NCBI GenBank assembly: GCA_023411035.1
Contig: JAEYPE010000153.1
Location: forward strand, 1 to 41,019
Direction of reading: 5' to 3'
Source of the DNA: Pseudomonadota bacterium
GTDB taxonomy: Bacteria > Pseudomonadota > Alphaproteobacteria > Azospirillales > Azospirillaceae
Length of the DNA stretch: 41,019 nt
Under the pieces are notes generated by a model. That model was not told the origin of the DNA and ran no database searches. It saw nothing but the letters and a program-made list of their open reading frames with translations. Below, one piece after another: positions 1 through 7,714 of this stretch. The first letter of the stretch is position 1. The number at the start of each line of letters is the position of its first letter. Both the position numbers and the translations under genes were made by a program.

Positions 1-378
1 AAGTCGGAGCGTCCGGAGCTGACCTCCGCCCGCATCGTGATTTCGGGCGGGCGGGGCATGCAGTCCGGCGACAACTTCCCCCTGCTGGAGGCGGTGGCCG
101 ACAAGCTGGGCGCCGCCGTCGGGGCCAGCCGCGCGGCGGTCGATTCGGGCTTCGTGCCCAACGACTATCAGGTCGGCCAGACCGGCAAGATCGTCGCGCC
201 GGACCTGTATGTCGCGGTGGGCATCTCCGGTGCCATCCAGCATCTGGCGGGTATGAAGGACAGCAAGATCATCGTCGCCATCAACAAGGACGAGGAAGCC
301 CCGATCTTCCAGGTCGCCGATTACGGTCTGGTGGAGGACCTGTTCAAGGCTCTGCCGGACCTCGAAGCCGTGCTGTAA
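1..378 (+). CDS. etfA: Electron transfer flavoprotein alpha subunit, C-terminal part
   Basis: The gene enters from the left edge, so only the last 125 residues are present. They form the FAD-binding C-terminal domain of EtfA: the SGGRGMQSGDNF segment, then GASRAAVDSGFVPNDYQVGQTG, the VGISGAIQHLAGM helix and the IVAINKDEEAPIFQVADYG strand, all hallmark ETF-alpha sequence. EtfA with EtfB passes electrons from acyl-CoA and other dehydrogenases to ETF-ubiquinone oxidoreductase in the inner membrane. The frame runs without interruption to a TAA stop, and a strong hairpin plus T-tract follows 24 bases later. The etf transcription unit therefore appears to end here. EtfB is presumably upstream, outside the window. 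Confidence 0.97.
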   Translation, partial: KSERPELTSARIVISGGRGMQSGDNFPLLEAVADKLGAAVGASRAAVDSGFVPNDYQVGQTGKIVAPDLYVAVGISGAIQHLAGMKDSKIIVAINKDEEAPIFQVADYGLVEDLFKALPDLEAVL

Positions 379-401
379 TCCCCCACGGACAGTGCATCCT
401 C

Positions 402-436
402 GGGGCCGGCTGCGCGAGCATCCGGCCTCTCTTTTT
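402..436 (+). terminator. Rho-independent terminator after etfA
   Basis: GGGGCCGG at 402-409 pairs with CCGGCCTC at 422-429 (one G-U pair) around a 12-base loop. TCTTTTT at 430-436 follows directly. It lies 24 bases past the etfA stop and about 70 bases before the next start. Confidence 0.85.
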
Positions 437-503
437 GCCGCTGCGCTTGCCTTGGGGCGCCCGGCTGCTCTATGGCTGGCCCGTCGTGCAAAGCGAAAAG
501 GCA

Positions 504-1394
504 ATGGCTATGGGCGCACACGGAATCGACGGCATCGACCATCTCGTCATCGTGGTCCGCGACCTGGAGAAGGCGCAGGATGCCTACCGGCGCATGGGCT
601 TCACCGTCTCGCCGAAAGGCCGGCATGGCGAGCTGAAGTCGGCCAACCATACGATCATGTTCGGGGAGGGCGATTATCTGGAGTTGCTCGCCATCGAACA
701 GCCGCACCCCTTCACCGCTTTCTACAGCGACGTCCTGAAAACCCGCGAGGGCATCGCCGCCGCGGCGCTGAAGACCGGCGACGCGCGGGCGGCCCGCGGC
801 CTTCTGTCCGAAGCCGGTTATCCGGCGGGCGAGCCGGTGGAGTTCGGACGTCCCGTGGACCTGCCGGGCGGCGCGCGGGACGCGCGGTTCACCACCACGC
901 CCATCGACGGTGTTCCGGAATGGGGCGGGCGGGTCTTCCTGTGTCAGCACCACACCCCCGACGTGGTCTGGCGCCCGGAGCTGATCCAGCACGACAACAC
1001 GGCGACCGGCCTTGCCGCCCTGGTCGTGGCCGCCGACGATCCCGACGCCACCGCCGCCTCCTACGCCCGGCTGTTCGGCACGGCGGTGGAGGAGCAGGGG
1101 CCGGCGCGCGTCGTTCCGACCGGCAGCGCGCCCATCGTGGTGGCCGATCCCGCCGCGCTGCATTGGGGATGGACCGGCGATCCGGCGCTGGCCCCGGAAC
1201 TGGCGGTCCCGCGCCCCTTCCTGGCCGGCGTGGTGCTGCGGGTCGCCGATCTGGAGCGCGCCCAGCAGGCGCTTCAGAAGAGCAAATTCCCGACCGTGGT
1301 CGGCAACGGCGTGCTGCGCGTGTCCTCCGCCAGCGCTTGCGGCGCCATGCTGGCCTTCGCCAAGGACTTCGACCTGCGCGCCCTGATTCCCTGA
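504..1394 (+). CDS. VOC-superfamily (glyoxalase-like) protein
   Basis: A 296-residue protein with two vicinal-oxygen-chelate repeats. The N-terminal module begins GIDHLVIVVRDLEKAQDAYRRMGFTVSPKGRHG, with NHTIMFGEGDYLELLAIE as the typical second beta-alpha segment. A C-terminal module covers roughly residues 170-290. This matches the Glyoxalase_3-like group (single-chain VOC proteins of about 290 residues); substrates are mostly unknown, so no reaction is assigned. The ATG at 504 is preceded by AAAAGG, and the homologous region starts about ten residues later. A longer frame from 435 lacks a ribosome site. It stands alone between the etfA terminator and a separately started MFS gene. Confidence 0.8.
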   Translation: MAMGAHGIDGIDHLVIVVRDLEKAQDAYRRMGFTVSPKGRHGELKSANHTIMFGEGDYLELLAIEQPHPFTAFYSDVLKTREGIAAAALKTGDARAARGLLSEAGYPAGEPVEFGRPVDLPGGARDARFTTTPIDGVPEWGGRVFLCQHHTPDVVWRPELIQHDNTATGLAALVVAADDPDATAASYARLFGTAVEEQGPARVVPTGSAPIVVADPAALHWGWTGDPALAPELAVPRPFLAGVVLRVADLERAQQALQKSKFPTVVGNGVLRVSSASACGAMLAFAKDFDLRALIP

Positions 1395-1525
1395 CCCCGG
1401 CGGACGCCTCTCTGTCATAGCGGAATCATATTGCAGGACTGCGTTTGATCTATTGGACAGCGCGCCGACGCGGGGGCACAGTTCCCCCAGATCGAAGATG
1501 CTGCGACGCAGCAGAGGTGGGCGAC

Positions 1526-2767
1526 GTGGCGGACGGCGATTTCGGCAGCGCGGAGGGGATCGAAGCGGCGGGCAGGAGAAACGCGGCGGCGGAGTATCTC
1601 GTCGCCGGCACCCCGGCCTACAAGCGGGCGAGCCGCATCCTTTTCGTGGCCGGATTCTCCACCTTCGCGGCGCTCTACTGCGTGCAGCCGCTGATGCCGG
1701 AATTCACGCAGGAGTTCGGCGTAACGCCCGCCGAGTCCAGCCTTGCCCTGTCGCTGTCCACCGGCGTTCTGGCCTTCGCGCTGCTGATCGCCGGGGCGGT
1801 GTCCGACCGGTTCGGGCGCAAGGCCATCATGGCGCTCTCGCTGCTCGCCTCCGGTGCGCTGGGCATCGGCGGGGCGCTGGCGCCGGACTGGGCGTCGCTG
1901 CTGGTCGTGCGGGCGCTGGAGGGCATGGCGCTCAGCGGCCTGCCCGCTGTCGCCATGGCTTACGTGGCGGAAGAGGTGGACCCGCGCTCCGCCGGGGTTA
2001 CCATGGGGCTGTACATCGGTGGGACGGCGCTGGGCGGCATGTCGGGCCGGGCGCTGACGGCTTTGGTCGCCGACCTCGCGTCCTGGCGCATGGCCATGGG
2101 GGTGGTGGGTGCGCTGGGAATCGCCGCCGCGGTGGCGGTGTGGTTCGCGCTCCCCGCCTCGCGCAACTTCCAGCGCCGGCCGGCGGGCATGGGGGAACTT
2201 GTCGGGGCGTGGCGCGGGCATTTGGCGGACGGTGGACTGCTCGCCCTGTTCGCCTTGGGGTTCCTGTCCATGGGGGCCTTCGTCACCGTCTTCAACTACA
2301 TCGGTTTCCGGCTCCTGGCGCCGCCTTTCGATCTGCGTCCGGCGGCGGTCGGGGCCGTCTTCATGGTCTATCTCTGCGGTGTCGTCAGTTCGCCGCTGTT
2401 CGGCGGGCTGGCCGTCCGGCTGGGGCGGGGGAGGGTGCTGGCCGCCGCCGCGGCGATGATGGCGGGCGGACTGGTGATGATGACCCCGGACAGCCTGTGG
2501 ACGATGACGCCGGGAATCGCCCTTTTCACCTTCGCCTTCTTCGGGGTCCACACCATCGCCTCCGGCTGGATCGGGCAGCGGGCGCCGGTCAACCGCGGGC
2601 AGGCGTCGGCGATCTATCTGTTCTGCTACTACATGGGCTCCACCATCGCCGGGACGTTGGGCGGAGTCTTCTGGCATGGGCTGGGCTGGGCCGGGGTTGG
2701 TGGCTTCGTGGGCCTTCTGCTGGCCGCCGCTCTGGCGGTGTCGCTGGGGTTGGCGGTCCGCCGCTGA
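1526..2767 (+). CDS. MFS transporter, probable drug/metabolite exporter
   Basis: A 413-residue polytopic inner-membrane protein with about 12 hydrophobic helices and the MFS motif A between TM2 and TM3 (GAVSDRFGRKAIM). The LYCVQPLMPEFTQEFGVTPAESSLALSLSTG start of TM1-2 resembles the YnfM/arabinose-efflux-like branch of MFS_1. I chose GTG at 1526 because AGAGGTGG lies six bases upstream and the helices begin about 40 residues later; the open frame extends back to 1445 in sequence that does not look coding. The direction is predicted as export by family resemblance only. No adjacent regulator suggests a substrate. Confidence 0.85.
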   Translation: MADGDFGSAEGIEAAGRRNAAAEYLVAGTPAYKRASRILFVAGFSTFAALYCVQPLMPEFTQEFGVTPAESSLALSLSTGVLAFALLIAGAVSDRFGRKAIMALSLLASGALGIGGALAPDWASLLVVRALEGMALSGLPAVAMAYVAEEVDPRSAGVTMGLYIGGTALGGMSGRALTALVADLASWRMAMGVVGALGIAAAVAVWFALPASRNFQRRPAGMGELVGAWRGHLADGGLLALFALGFLSMGAFVTVFNYIGFRLLAPPFDLRPAAVGAVFMVYLCGVVSSPLFGGLAVRLGRGRVLAAAAAMMAGGLVMMTPDSLWTMTPGIALFTFAFFGVHTIASGWIGQRAPVNRGQASAIYLFCYYMGSTIAGTLGGVFWHGLGWAGVGGFVGLLLAAALAVSLGLAVRR

Positions 2768-2888
2768 TTCCCACGACACGCGCGTCATGAGGTTTTCGGT
2801 TTCTTCGTCCGGGTTGCGTTGCGCACCGATTGGCCTCATTCTGGGTGCATCTGCGCAAATCCGGGTGCACCCGCACAATGAGGCGGCC

Positions 2889-3452
2889 ATGGCGCTTCTG
2901 ACCGTCTACAGCGACACCGACCCCACCATTGTGGAACTTGCGTCCGCCGACCCGGCGCTGGTCACCGCGCATCTGGCGCTGGCCGGCGTGTTGTTCGAGC
3001 GCTGGCAGGAGCCGCTGACCATCCCCGACGCCGCCGACGCACAAGCGGTGCTGGACGCCTGCGCCAGGCCGGTGGCAGCCCTGATGGAGGCGCGCGGCTT
3101 CCAATCCGCCGACGTGGTGCGGATGCCGCGGGGCCTGCCGGACGCCGCGGCCCGCCGCGCCGCCTTCCTGGCGGAACACACCCACGAGGAGGACGAGGCC
3201 CGGATCTTCGTGCAGGGCAGCGGCGCCTTTTATCTGCACATGGATGAGAAGGTGTACCGGATCGTCTGCGGGGCCGGCGACATGCTGAGCATCCCGGCGC
3301 GGACGAAGCACTGGTTCGACATGGGGCCGGACCCTGAATTCACCGCCATCCGCTTCTTCACGCGCCCGGACGGATGGGTTGCGGCCTTCACCGGCGACGT
3401 GATCGCCGACCGTTTTCCGAAATACGAGCCGGGAACCGGTCCCGTCCGATGA
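2889..3452 (+). CDS. mtnD: Acireductone dioxygenase
   Basis: A 187-residue cupin enzyme of the methionine salvage pathway. It oxidises 1,2-dihydroxy-3-keto-5-methylthiopentene to the keto-acid precursor of methionine plus formate. Metal ligands are visible: His, His and Glu in EHTHEEDEARIFVQGSGAFYLH, and the fourth ligand His in RTKHWFDMG. Length is typical of bacterial ARD (about 180). The start is the ATG at 2889, where GAGG in ATGAGGCGGCC gives a ribosome site; the frame is open further upstream into the tail of the MFS gene. No other mtn genes are adjacent, so the remaining salvage enzymes must lie elsewhere. It is followed by an independently started hemerythrin gene. Confidence 0.92.
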   Translation: MALLTVYSDTDPTIVELASADPALVTAHLALAGVLFERWQEPLTIPDAADAQAVLDACARPVAALMEARGFQSADVVRMPRGLPDAAARRAAFLAEHTHEEDEARIFVQGSGAFYLHMDEKVYRIVCGAGDMLSIPARTKHWFDMGPDPEFTAIRFFTRPDGWVAAFTGDVIADRFPKYEPGTGPVR

Positions 3453-3570
3453 CCCGCCCGTGGCCGTCACCTTTCGCCGCAGCCGATTGCGGGCGAAGAC
3501 CGGCGCTGTTACAAGCCCCACGGCACCGGCGCCCAACCTGCGGCGGCGCGTCACACGCTTGGGAGGCTCC

Positions 3571-4395
3571 ATGACCTCGGACGGCCATCCCGTCCCGCGC
3601 ACCGGCAACGGCTTCATCGACGCGACCCACCGTTCGCTGATGGAGCATGTCGACGCCATCCGCCGTGAATGCGCGGCCGGAGCCTCCCGTGATTCCATGG
3701 TCCCCCATTTCAACCGGTTCGCGGACGAGATGCGGATGCATTTCGACCATGAGGAGGTCATCATCCGCGCCGCCGGATTCGCCCGGTGGGAGGAGCATGC
3801 CAGCCACCACGCGATGCTGGACCAGCAGTTCGGGCGCCTCATCGACTATGTGCGCGAATGCGACATCACCGCCGACTTCCTGTGCACGGTGGCGGGCACG
3901 TTGGACGCCGCGCTGTGCCGGCATGAAATCCGGCATGACGGCGACTACGCCGCGCTGGTGCGCGACGCTTCCATGGCGTCGGAAGGAAAGGCCCTGATCG
4001 TCTGGGACGGCGCCTACGACGTCGGGGTGGGGCCGCTGGATGCGCAGCACCGCCAGATGGCCGAGCTGATGAATGAACTGGACGCGATGAGCCGCCAGGG
4101 CGCCCCGGTGCACGAGTCGCTGGACCTGCTGGGGGTGCTGCACGACCATGTGCACGCCCATTTCGCCATGGAGGAAGGAATATTGCGCCGCATGGCGCCC
4201 AGCCGCTTCGTGGCTCACCGCAACCATCACCGGATGCTGGAAGGGCAGTTCGCCCGAATCCGGCAGCAGGTGGAGAGCGAACAGCTCGACTCCGGCGTGG
4301 CGGTGCGCGGATTCCTGCGCTTCTGGCTGATAGACCATGTGCTCGGTTCCGACCGCCCGACCTTCGCGGAATCGGGGGGCGGAGGGGGCCGCTGA
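3571..4395 (+). CDS. Tandem two-domain bacteriohemerythrin
   Basis: A 274-residue protein made of two hemerythrin domains (about residues 12-130 and 146-262). Each shows the His/Glu/Asp pattern for a non-haem di-iron O2 site: DATHRSL, MRMHFDHEE, HASHHAM and RHEIRHDGD in the first; DAQHRQM, HVHAHFAMEE, HRNHHRM and FWLIDHVLGSD in the second. Bacteriohemerythrins bind O2 and serve in oxygen supply or sensing. Most are single-domain proteins of about 130 residues, so this is a fused tandem form. GGGAGG four bases before ATG 3571 fixes the start. The C-terminus ends in a glycine run. No signal peptide is seen, so it is probably cytoplasmic. It sits upstream of the ornithine decarboxylase leader but is probably transcribed separately. 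Confidence 0.9.
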   Translation: MTSDGHPVPRTGNGFIDATHRSLMEHVDAIRRECAAGASRDSMVPHFNRFADEMRMHFDHEEVIIRAAGFARWEEHASHHAMLDQQFGRLIDYVRECDITADFLCTVAGTLDAALCRHEIRHDGDYAALVRDASMASEGKALIVWDGAYDVGVGPLDAQHRQMAELMNELDAMSRQGAPVHESLDLLGVLHDHVHAHFAMEEGILRRMAPSRFVAHRNHHRMLEGQFARIRQQVESEQLDSGVAVRGFLRFWLIDHVLGSDRPTFAESGGGGGR

Positions 4396-4582
4396 GAGCG
4401 GCGAAACCACCCCATCCCGGCCCGTCATCAAGAAATCACTTGAATCGCCGGGGGAAAAGCGTAATTCATCGGGCACGACGCACTCGCACGTGCCAATGGC
4501 CCACTGTGGTTATGCAACGACGTACCGCGTCCTTTTTGGCAGAACCGGTCATCAGTGGGCCGGTCCCGAGAGGGAGGTAGGC

Positions 4583-4618
4583 ATGTTGGCTCTCCACGGC
4601 AGGGCTCTGAGACGGTAG
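4583..4618 (+). CDS. Arginine-rich leader peptide (uORF) upstream of ornithine decarboxylase
   Basis: ATG TTG GCT CTC CAC GGC AGG GCT CTG AGA CGG TAG encodes MLALHGRALRR. GGGAGG at 4572-4577 stands five bases before the ATG, as good a ribosome site as any in the window. Three of the last five residues are Arg, coded AGG, AGA and CGG, all disfavoured in a genome whose other genes use CGC/CGT. The hairpin GGGCT/AGCCC covers the Arg codons and stop. This resembles ornithine/arginine-responsive leader peptides such as SpeFL of enteric bacteria, though the sequence and length differ. Expression and conservation are not demonstrable from one sequence. Confidence 0.6.
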   Translation: MLALHGRALRR

Positions 4619-4623
4619 CCCAT

Positions 4624-4690
4624 AGCCGGACATCGACGCTTTGAACCCGCGGAGCGCTTCGCCCGCGCGTGAGCGTTCGACCCGGCTTTT
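4624..4690 (+). terminator. Candidate attenuator hairpin after the uORF
   Basis: AGCCGG (4624-4629) pairs with CCGGCT (4682-4687). Inside it TCGACGCT (4633-4640) pairs with AGCGTTCGA (4672-4680, one bulged T), and inside that CGCGG (4648-4652) with CCGCG (4663-4667). TTT follows the outer arm, so only a short U-run supports termination. The structure begins six bases after the uORF stop codon, the right distance for control by a stalled ribosome. Confidence 0.5.
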
Positions 4691-4805
4691 CCCCGTCGCC
4701 TTTCACCACAACCCGAATGCTGGTCCGCGGCGCTGAACGCCGCACCGGATTCCCGTCTGTTCGCTGGACCGCCCCCGCCGGGTGGACCAGGGTAAGGAGT
4801 GCGCC

Positions 4806-6107
4806 ATGGGCTTCATCCGCTCCCGTTCCGCCGTCGCCCCGCTGCGACGCGGCGTTTCCCTCTCCGCCCCGTCCTTCACCGGCTCGTCCCTGGTTTCGGG
4901 TGCGGTTTCGGGTGCGGTTTCGGGCCGGCGCACCTCCGTCCATCAGGCGGTCGCGATGGCCCGGCCCGAGGAGCCGATGCACTGCATCCGTCCGGGCGTG
5001 CTGTCCGACACCGCCGCCAGCTTCGTGGCCGCCTTCGACGCCGCCGTTTCCGGCGACGTGCTCTACGCCGTGAAGTGCAACCCGGAGCCGGCGGTGCTGC
5101 GCGCCCTGTGGGCCGGCGGCGTGCGCCACTTCGACGTGGCCTCGCCCGGCGAGATCCGCCTGATCCGCCAGATGTTTCCGGACGCCGTGCTGCACTACAT
5201 GCATCCGGTGAAGGGACGCGAGGCGATCCGCACCGCCTACCAGCAGCACGGCGTGCGCGACTTCGTGCTCGACAGCATGGAGGAGCTTGGGAAAATCCTG
5301 GAGGAGACGGGCGACGCCCCGGATCTCGGCCTCGTGGTGCGTCTGGCCCTGCCGAAGGGCAGCGCGGTCTACGACCTGTCCGGCAAGTTCGGCGCCCCGG
5401 TGGCGGAGGCGGTGGAACTGCTGCGCGCCGTGCGCATGGTCGCCCCGAAGGTCGGCGTGTCCTTCCATGTCGGCTCCCAGATGCTCGACCCGTCCGCCTA
5501 TGAGCGGGCGCTGGAACTGGCGGGCCGCATCATCGCGGACTCGGGCGTGACGATCGACGTTCTGGACGTGGGCGGCGGCTTCCCCGTCTCCTATCCGGGC
5601 GTCACCCCGCCGCCGCTCGGCGACTTCATGGCCGCCATCGCCCGCGGCGTGGCCAGGCTCGACCTGCCGGCCCATTGCCGGGTCTGGTGCGAGCCGGGCC
5701 GTGCGCTGGTGGCGCCCGGCGTATCGCTGGTCGTGCAGGTGGTCAAGCGCCGCGGCAACGAGCTGTTCATCAACGACGGCGTCTACGGCGCCCTGTCGGA
5801 CGCCGGGGTCCCCGGCTTCCGCTTCCCGGCCCGCATGATTCGCCCTTTCGCGCCGATGGGGGACGAGCAGATGGAGGCTTTCGCCTTCTACGGCCCGACC
5901 TGCGACAGCGCGGACCGCATGAACGGCCCGTTCCACCTGCCGGCGGACATCCGCGCCGGCGACTGGATCGAGTTGGGGCAGTTGGGGGCCTACGGCTCCT
6001 GTCTGCGCACCGCTTTCAACGGGTTCGACCAGGCCCGCGTGGTGGAGGTTTCGGACCTGCCGCTGCTGGAAACGCCCGGCTACGACCTGAAGAGTTGCGT
6101 CGCCTAA
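4806..6107 (+). CDS. Ornithine decarboxylase, PLP fold III (eukaryotic-like)
   Basis: A 433-residue decarboxylase making putrescine from ornithine. Fold-III marks are clear: the PLP lysine in VLYAVKCNPEP (Lys90), the glycine-rich loop VLDVGGGFPVSYPG, phosphate-site CEPGRALVAPG, and the active-site cysteine in YGPTCDSAD (Cys366). The usual bacterial form is about 375-380 residues; this one has an extra N-terminal 50 or so residues that include a VSGAVSGAVSG repeat encoded by a 12-bp tandem repeat. AAGGAG six bases before ATG 4806 supports the long start, but later starts (MARPEEPMHC) cannot be excluded. Homospermidine synthase follows 142 bases downstream, so its product probably feeds that enzyme. 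Lysine or carboxynorspermidine as substrate is possible but less likely. Confidence 0.9.
   Translation: MGFIRSRSAVAPLRRGVSLSAPSFTGSSLVSGAVSGAVSGRRTSVHQAVAMARPEEPMHCIRPGVLSDTAASFVAAFDAAVSGDVLYAVKCNPEPAVLRALWAGGVRHFDVASPGEIRLIRQMFPDAVLHYMHPVKGREAIRTAYQQHGVRDFVLDSMEELGKILEETGDAPDLGLVVRLALPKGSAVYDLSGKFGAPVAEAVELLRAVRMVAPKVGVSFHVGSQMLDPSAYERALELAGRIIADSGVTIDVLDVGGGFPVSYPGVTPPPLGDFMAAIARGVARLDLPAHCRVWCEPGRALVAPGVSLVVQVVKRRGNELFINDGVYGALSDAGVPGFRFPARMIRPFAPMGDEQMEAFAFYGPTCDSADRMNGPFHLPADIRAGDWIELGQLGAYGSCLRTAFNGFDQARVVEVSDLPLLETPGYDLKSCVA
4893..4927 (+). repeat. 12-bp tandem repeat in the decarboxylase N-terminus
   Basis: The unit GGTTTCGGGTGC occurs at 4893-4904 and 4905-4916, with a third partial copy from 4917. 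It is in frame and encodes the repeated VSGA of the N-terminal extension, a likely slippage product. Confidence 0.85.
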
Positions 6108-6249
6108 GTCCAACGACGCGGAAAAGCTGTGGATATCCCTAAAAAATAACCGTAAACCATCGTTGGTCCGCCACCCTCCGCCTTCTTGAAAAAGGCGTGG
6201 GGGTGTCGGGCTGTATTGTTGTCACGCCAACCACGGGGGACTGTCTTAG

Positions 6250-7668
6250 ATGACCCTGGATACCAAGCACATCACCTTCACCGGCCGTATGGTCATTGTC
6301 GGCTTCGGATCGATTGGCCAGGGAGTTTTGCCCCTGATTTTGCGTCACATCGGCATCTCGAAGGACCAGATCACCATCGTCACCGCCGAAGAGCGCGGTC
6401 ATGCGGAGGCGGATGAGCTTGGCGTCAAATTCATCAACCTGCCGCTGACGAAGGAGAACTACGCCCAGGTTCTGGAGCCCATGGTGGGCAAGGGCGATTT
6501 CCTGGTGAACCTGTCGGTGGACGTGTCGTCCGTCGCCCTGTTCGAGTTCTGCCACAAGGTCGGCGCGCTCTACATCGACACCTGCGTCGAGCCCTGGGCC
6601 GGCGGCTACACCGACCCGTCGCTGTCGCCGTCGCTGCGCTCGAACTATGCCCTGCGCGAAACGGCGCTGTCGCACCGCGCCGCCTTCGAGGGCGGGCCGA
6701 CCGCCGTTCTGACCCACGGCGCCAACCCCGGCCTCGTCTCGCACTTCGTGAAGCAGGCGCTGCTCAACGTCGCCGCCGACACCGGCGAATCCACGGAGAT
6801 CCCGAAGGACCGCGCCGGCTGGGCCGCGCTCGCCGCCAAGCTGGGCATCAAGGTGATCCACATCGCGGAGCGCGACACCCAGGTGTCCAACGAGCCGAAG
6901 AAGGTGGGCGAGTTCGTCAACACCTGGTCCATCGACGGCTTCGTGGGCGAGGGCTGCCAGCCCACCGAACTCGGCTGGGGCAGCCACGAGAAGCATTTCC
7001 CCGCCGATGGCCGCCGTCATGAGTTCGGCTGCGACTCCGCCATCTATCTGATGCGGCCTGGCGCCTCCACCCGCGTCCGCACCTGGACCCCGCTGGAGGG
7101 GCCGTTCCACGGCTTCCTCATCACCCACAGCGAAGCGATTTCCATCGCCGACTACTACACCCAGCGCGACGGCAACCACGTCACCTACCGCCCGACCGTG
7201 CATTACGCCTATCACCCGTGCGACGACGCGGTGAAGTCGGTGCATGAGCTGGCCGGCAAGAACTGGTACATGCAGCCGAGCCAGCGCCTGATGATGCACG
7301 AGATCGTCAGCGGCACCGACGAACTGGGCGTGCTGCTGATGGGTCACAAGAAGGGCATCTACTGGTACGGCTCCCGCCTGGGGATCGACGAGGCGCGCAG
7401 GCTGGTGCCCTACAACAACGCCACCTCGCTCCAGGTCACGGTGGCGGTGCTGGCCGGCATCGTCTGGGCGCTGGAGAACCCGAACCGGGGCATCGTCGAA
7501 CCGGACGAGATCGACTTCCAGCGCATTCTGGAAATCGCCTCGCCCTATTTGGGGCAGTTGGTCGGCGCCTATGGCGATTGGACTCCGCTGCAGGACCGCG
7601 AGCGCCTGTTCCCGGAGGACCTGGATCACGACGATCCCTGGCAGTTCAAGAACTTCCGGGTGGTTTGA
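6250..7668 (+). CDS. hss: Homospermidine synthase
   Basis: A 472-residue cytoplasmic NAD-dependent enzyme that joins two putrescines (or putrescine and spermidine) to form sym-homospermidine, a main polyamine of many alphaproteobacteria. The N-terminal Rossmann fingerprint is VIVGFGSIGQGVLPLILRHIG. Diagnostic later segments include YIDTCVEPWAGGYTD, LTHGANPGLVSHFVKQAL and TELGWGSHEKHFPADG. Length agrees with bacterial Hss (about 475). The ATG at 6250 follows GGGGGA at nine bases. It lies downstream of ornithine decarboxylase on the same strand, giving a two-step route ornithine to putrescine to homospermidine. A UUCG-capped terminator ends the unit. Confidence 0.95.
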   Translation: MTLDTKHITFTGRMVIVGFGSIGQGVLPLILRHIGISKDQITIVTAEERGHAEADELGVKFINLPLTKENYAQVLEPMVGKGDFLVNLSVDVSSVALFEFCHKVGALYIDTCVEPWAGGYTDPSLSPSLRSNYALRETALSHRAAFEGGPTAVLTHGANPGLVSHFVKQALLNVAADTGESTEIPKDRAGWAALAAKLGIKVIHIAERDTQVSNEPKKVGEFVNTWSIDGFVGEGCQPTELGWGSHEKHFPADGRRHEFGCDSAIYLMRPGASTRVRTWTPLEGPFHGFLITHSEAISIADYYTQRDGNHVTYRPTVHYAYHPCDDAVKSVHELAGKNWYMQPSQRLMMHEIVSGTDELGVLLMGHKKGIYWYGSRLGIDEARRLVPYNNATSLQVTVAVLAGIVWALENPNRGIVEPDEIDFQRILEIASPYLGQLVGAYGDWTPLQDRERLFPEDLDHDDPWQFKNFRVV

Positions 7669-7680
7669 GGTTAAAGAACT

Positions 7681-7705
7681 GGGGCTCTTCGGAGCCCCTT
7701 TTCTT
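7681..7705 (+). terminator. Rho-independent terminator after hss
   Basis: GGGGCTC (7681-7687), TTCG loop (7688-7691), GAGCCCC (7692-7698), then TTTTCTT. This is a perfect seven-pair stem with a stable UUCG tetraloop, 12 bases after the hss stop and between convergent genes. Confidence 0.95.
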
Positions 7706-7714
7706 TTGCGGAAA

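Larger units (their letters stand above)
4396..4805 (+). promoter_or_regulatory. Long structured leader of the ornithine decarboxylase gene (speF-motif-like)
   Basis: These 410 bases carry no long gene but many pairings. GGCCCACTG (4498-4506) pairs perfectly with CAGTGGGCC (4553-4561), competing with ACCGG (4544-4548)/CCGGT (4560-4564). An 11-codon uORF follows at 4583-4618. GGGCT (4602-4606) pairs with AGCCC (4617-4621) over its last codons. A nested hairpin with a short T-run lies at 4624-4690. GCGGCG/CGCCGC forms a six-pair stem at 4727-4743. GGTCC (4722-4726) can pair with GGACC at 4766-4770 or 4784-4788, the latter close to the gene's AAGGAG. An RNA motif called speF is known upstream of alphaproteobacterial ornithine decarboxylase genes; identity with it is my inference. 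A weak promoter candidate is TTGAAT-N16-TAATTC at 4440-4467. Confidence 0.6.

Noticed and set aside
321..1418. Long minus-strand open frame opposite the VOC gene
   Set aside because: High-GC shadow: Arg/Gly/His-rich, no domain, no ribosome site, and entirely opposite a gene with clear VOC motifs.
6175..6205. Terminator between ornithine decarboxylase and hss
   Set aside because: The GCCTT/AAGGC pairing is short and no T-run follows, so read-through into hss remains likely.
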